A stretch of DNA of 64,000 nucleotides from an uncultured Fulvivirga sp. GTDB lineage: Bacteria > Bacteroidota > Bacteroidia > Cytophagales > Cyclobacteriaceae. Position numbers and translations under genes: made by a program. The notes under the pieces were generated by a model, which saw nothing but the letters and a program-made list of their open reading frames with translations, ran no database searches and was not told where the DNA came from. The DNA lies in NCBI GenBank assembly GCA_947500555.1, contig CANMSE010000003.1, forward strand, positions 682,001 to 746,000, given 5' to 3'. Below are positions 62,785 to 64,000 of this stretch, piece by piece. The number at the start of each line of letters is the position of its first letter. Within the stretch, counting starts at the first letter, position 1.

Positions 62785-64000
62785 ATGAATGAAGTACTAG
62801 ACGAGATGAATTCCGATTCACCAGAAATCAAAAAAAAGGTAGATAATCCATTTCCAGGGTTACGCCCTTTCAAAATTGAAGAGAGTCATCTTTTCTTTGG
62901 TCGAGAGGGCCAGAGTGATGAGGTACTCCTGAAATTATCCAAGCATCGGTTTGTTGGTGTTATAGGTCCTTCTGGTAGTGGTAAATCTTCATTTATATAT
63001 TGTGGGGTACTGCCCATTCTATATGGTGGCTTTCTAACCGACACAAGTCCTAACTGGGAAGTCGTAGTAACTAGACCTGGAGCTGGTCCGATAGATAATC
63101 TTGCGGAATCTATCGTATCAAAAGACCCCTCCTACCAGGCCGCTGATGATGAGGAGAAAAAGATTAAACGTACCATCATCACCACTTTGCTTCGAAGTAG
63201 TTCTTTAGGTTTAGTCGAGGCTGTACTGCAGTCGCGAAGATCTGAGGATAAAAATTATCTAATACTAGTCGATCAGTTTGAAGAGCTCTTCCGATTCAAG
63301 GATAGTGATGAAGCCTCAGCTGTGGATGAAACACTAGCTTTCGTTAATTTGCTAATTGAAGCAGTAAATTATTCTGATGTTCCAATTTATGTGGCCATCA
63401 CAATGCGTTCCGATTTTATTGGTGATTGTGCACAGTTCCCTGACCTGACCAAAAAAATTAATGACAGTCATTATTTGATTCCTCAAATGACTCGTGATCA
63501 GAAAAGACGAGCCATTGAAGGGCCTGTTGCTGTTGGACAATCTAAAATTGCTCAACGATTGACACAACAATTATTGAATGACTTAGGGGATAGCAGTGAT
63601 CAATTACCCATTTTACAGCATGCTCTCATGCGTACATGGTCCTACTGGTCCCGATATCGAGACCATGAAGAGGAACCGCTAGATATTAAGCATTATGAGG
63701 CTATTGGTACGATGTCTGAAGCCTTATCTATGCATGCTAATGAGGCTTATGATGAATTGACCGATGACCAGAAGCTCATTTGCGAATCTCTATTCAAAGC
63801 AATTACAGAGAAAAGAGGTGAAAATTTTGGCATCAGACGTCCCACACGATTAGGTGAAATTGCAGCTATCGCGGATGTATCGGAAGAAGAAGTCATTGAG
63901 GTTATTGACAAATTTAGAGATCCAAGCAGATCGTTGTTAACACCTGCACATACAGTCAGTCTGCATTCAAAATCAATGATTGATATCTCTCATGAGAGTT
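62785..64000 (+). CDS. nSTAND1-type P-loop ATPase (5' part, runs off the right edge)
   Basis: The frame is open from ATG 62785 through 405 codons to the window end. The nSTAND1 opening NPFPGLRPFKIEESHLFFGRE is followed by Walker A GPSGSGKS (residues 61-68), Walker B LILVDQFEELF (159-169), sensor-like YVAITMRSDFIGDCAQFPDL and the winged-helix region QLPILQHALMRTWSYW. The last visible residues DISHES match the end of the STAND module in family members, after which WD40, TPR or other sensor repeats usually follow. STAND proteins oligomerise on sensing a trigger and activate an effector. The start lies 7 bp after the TIR-like gene, forming one operon. The unseen C-terminus decides the trigger module. 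Confidence 0.92.
   Translation, partial: MNEVLDEMNSDSPEIKKKVDNPFPGLRPFKIEESHLFFGREGQSDEVLLKLSKHRFVGVIGPSGSGKSSFIYCGVLPILYGGFLTDTSPNWEVVVTRPGAGPIDNLAESIVSKDPSYQAADDEEKKIKRTIITTLLRSSSLGLVEAVLQSRRSEDKNYLILVDQFEELFRFKDSDEASAVDETLAFVNLLIEAVNYSDVPIYVAITMRSDFIGDCAQFPDLTKKINDSHYLIPQMTRDQKRRAIEGPVAVGQSKIAQRLTQQLLNDLGDSSDQLPILQHALMRTWSYWSRYRDHEEEPLDIKHYEAIGTMSEALSMHANEAYDELTDDQKLICESLFKAITEKRGENFGIRRPTRLGEIAAIADVSEEEVIEVIDKFRDPSRSLLTPAHTVSLHSKSMIDISHES

Overview
The window looks like a chromosomal segment of a Bacteroidota bacterium, most likely a marine or soil Cytophagales relative (Fulvivirga/Marivirga/Roseivirga type). The DNA is AT-rich. It encodes a Bacteroidota-type primary sigma factor, a huge secreted protein with a type IX secretion (T9SS) C-terminal sorting domain, a TPR/beta-propeller/OmpA protein with the layout of PorE, YD-repeat/RHS proteins of the Bacteroidota type, fused SpmA/SpmB, and genes that mostly lack Shine-Dalgarno sequences. 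The genus assignment is inference. No rRNA, tRNA, CRISPR array, integrase or complete insertion sequence was found.

Layout. 1-4900: 5' part of rpoD (leftward), then TPR protein, prohibitin-like protein, citrate synthase, acyl-CoA-binding protein and rsmE (rightward). 4908-13901: one 2997-residue T9SS cargo protein (leftward). 14.5-16.3 kb: SpmAB-type membrane protein and a DUF7832-like protein. 16.3-20.4 kb: secreted 615-residue protein and Tex (leftward). 20.9-22.3 kb: TlpA-like thioredoxin and a sirtuin. 22.3-39.8 kb: an accessory region, all leftward, with six secreted 'GIGT' phage-tail-fibre-like proteins (five in a nearly gapless tandem), a YD-repeat/PKD protein, a full RHS protein whose C-terminal tip looks like a caspase-fold cysteine protease, a small secreted protein just behind it, an outer-membrane protein and a REP-associated (RAYT) transposase with REP-like palindromes and a tandem duplication. 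40.1-57 kb: topA, sixA, terB-like, agmatinase-like, TPR-PP2C phosphatase, alanine symporter, OM barrel, secreted TPR-CHAT protein, VIT1-type transporter, menC, queA, PorE-like protein. 57.1-64 kb: MscS channel, then a compact three-gene set: nucleotide-transporter-like MFS with HEAT and cNMP-like domains, a protein with three TIR/DUF4062-like modules, and an nSTAND1-type P-loop ATPase that runs off the window.

How the parts may work together. Two regions stand out. First, the 39.8 to 25.9 kb operon-like run couples five tail-fibre-like coiled-coil proteins with two YD-repeat proteins, a putative protease tip and a possible immunity protein; it may be a contact-dependent secreted weapon or surface fibre system. 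Second, the 58.1-64 kb set joins a membrane protein, a TIR-like multi-module protein and a STAND ATPase with 12-bp and 7-bp gaps, the form expected of a conflict or defence signalling system. Function in both cases is inference from architecture. Intergenic DNA carries several families of hairpin-like interspersed repeats; the set next to the RAYT gene resembles REP elements mobilised by such transposases.
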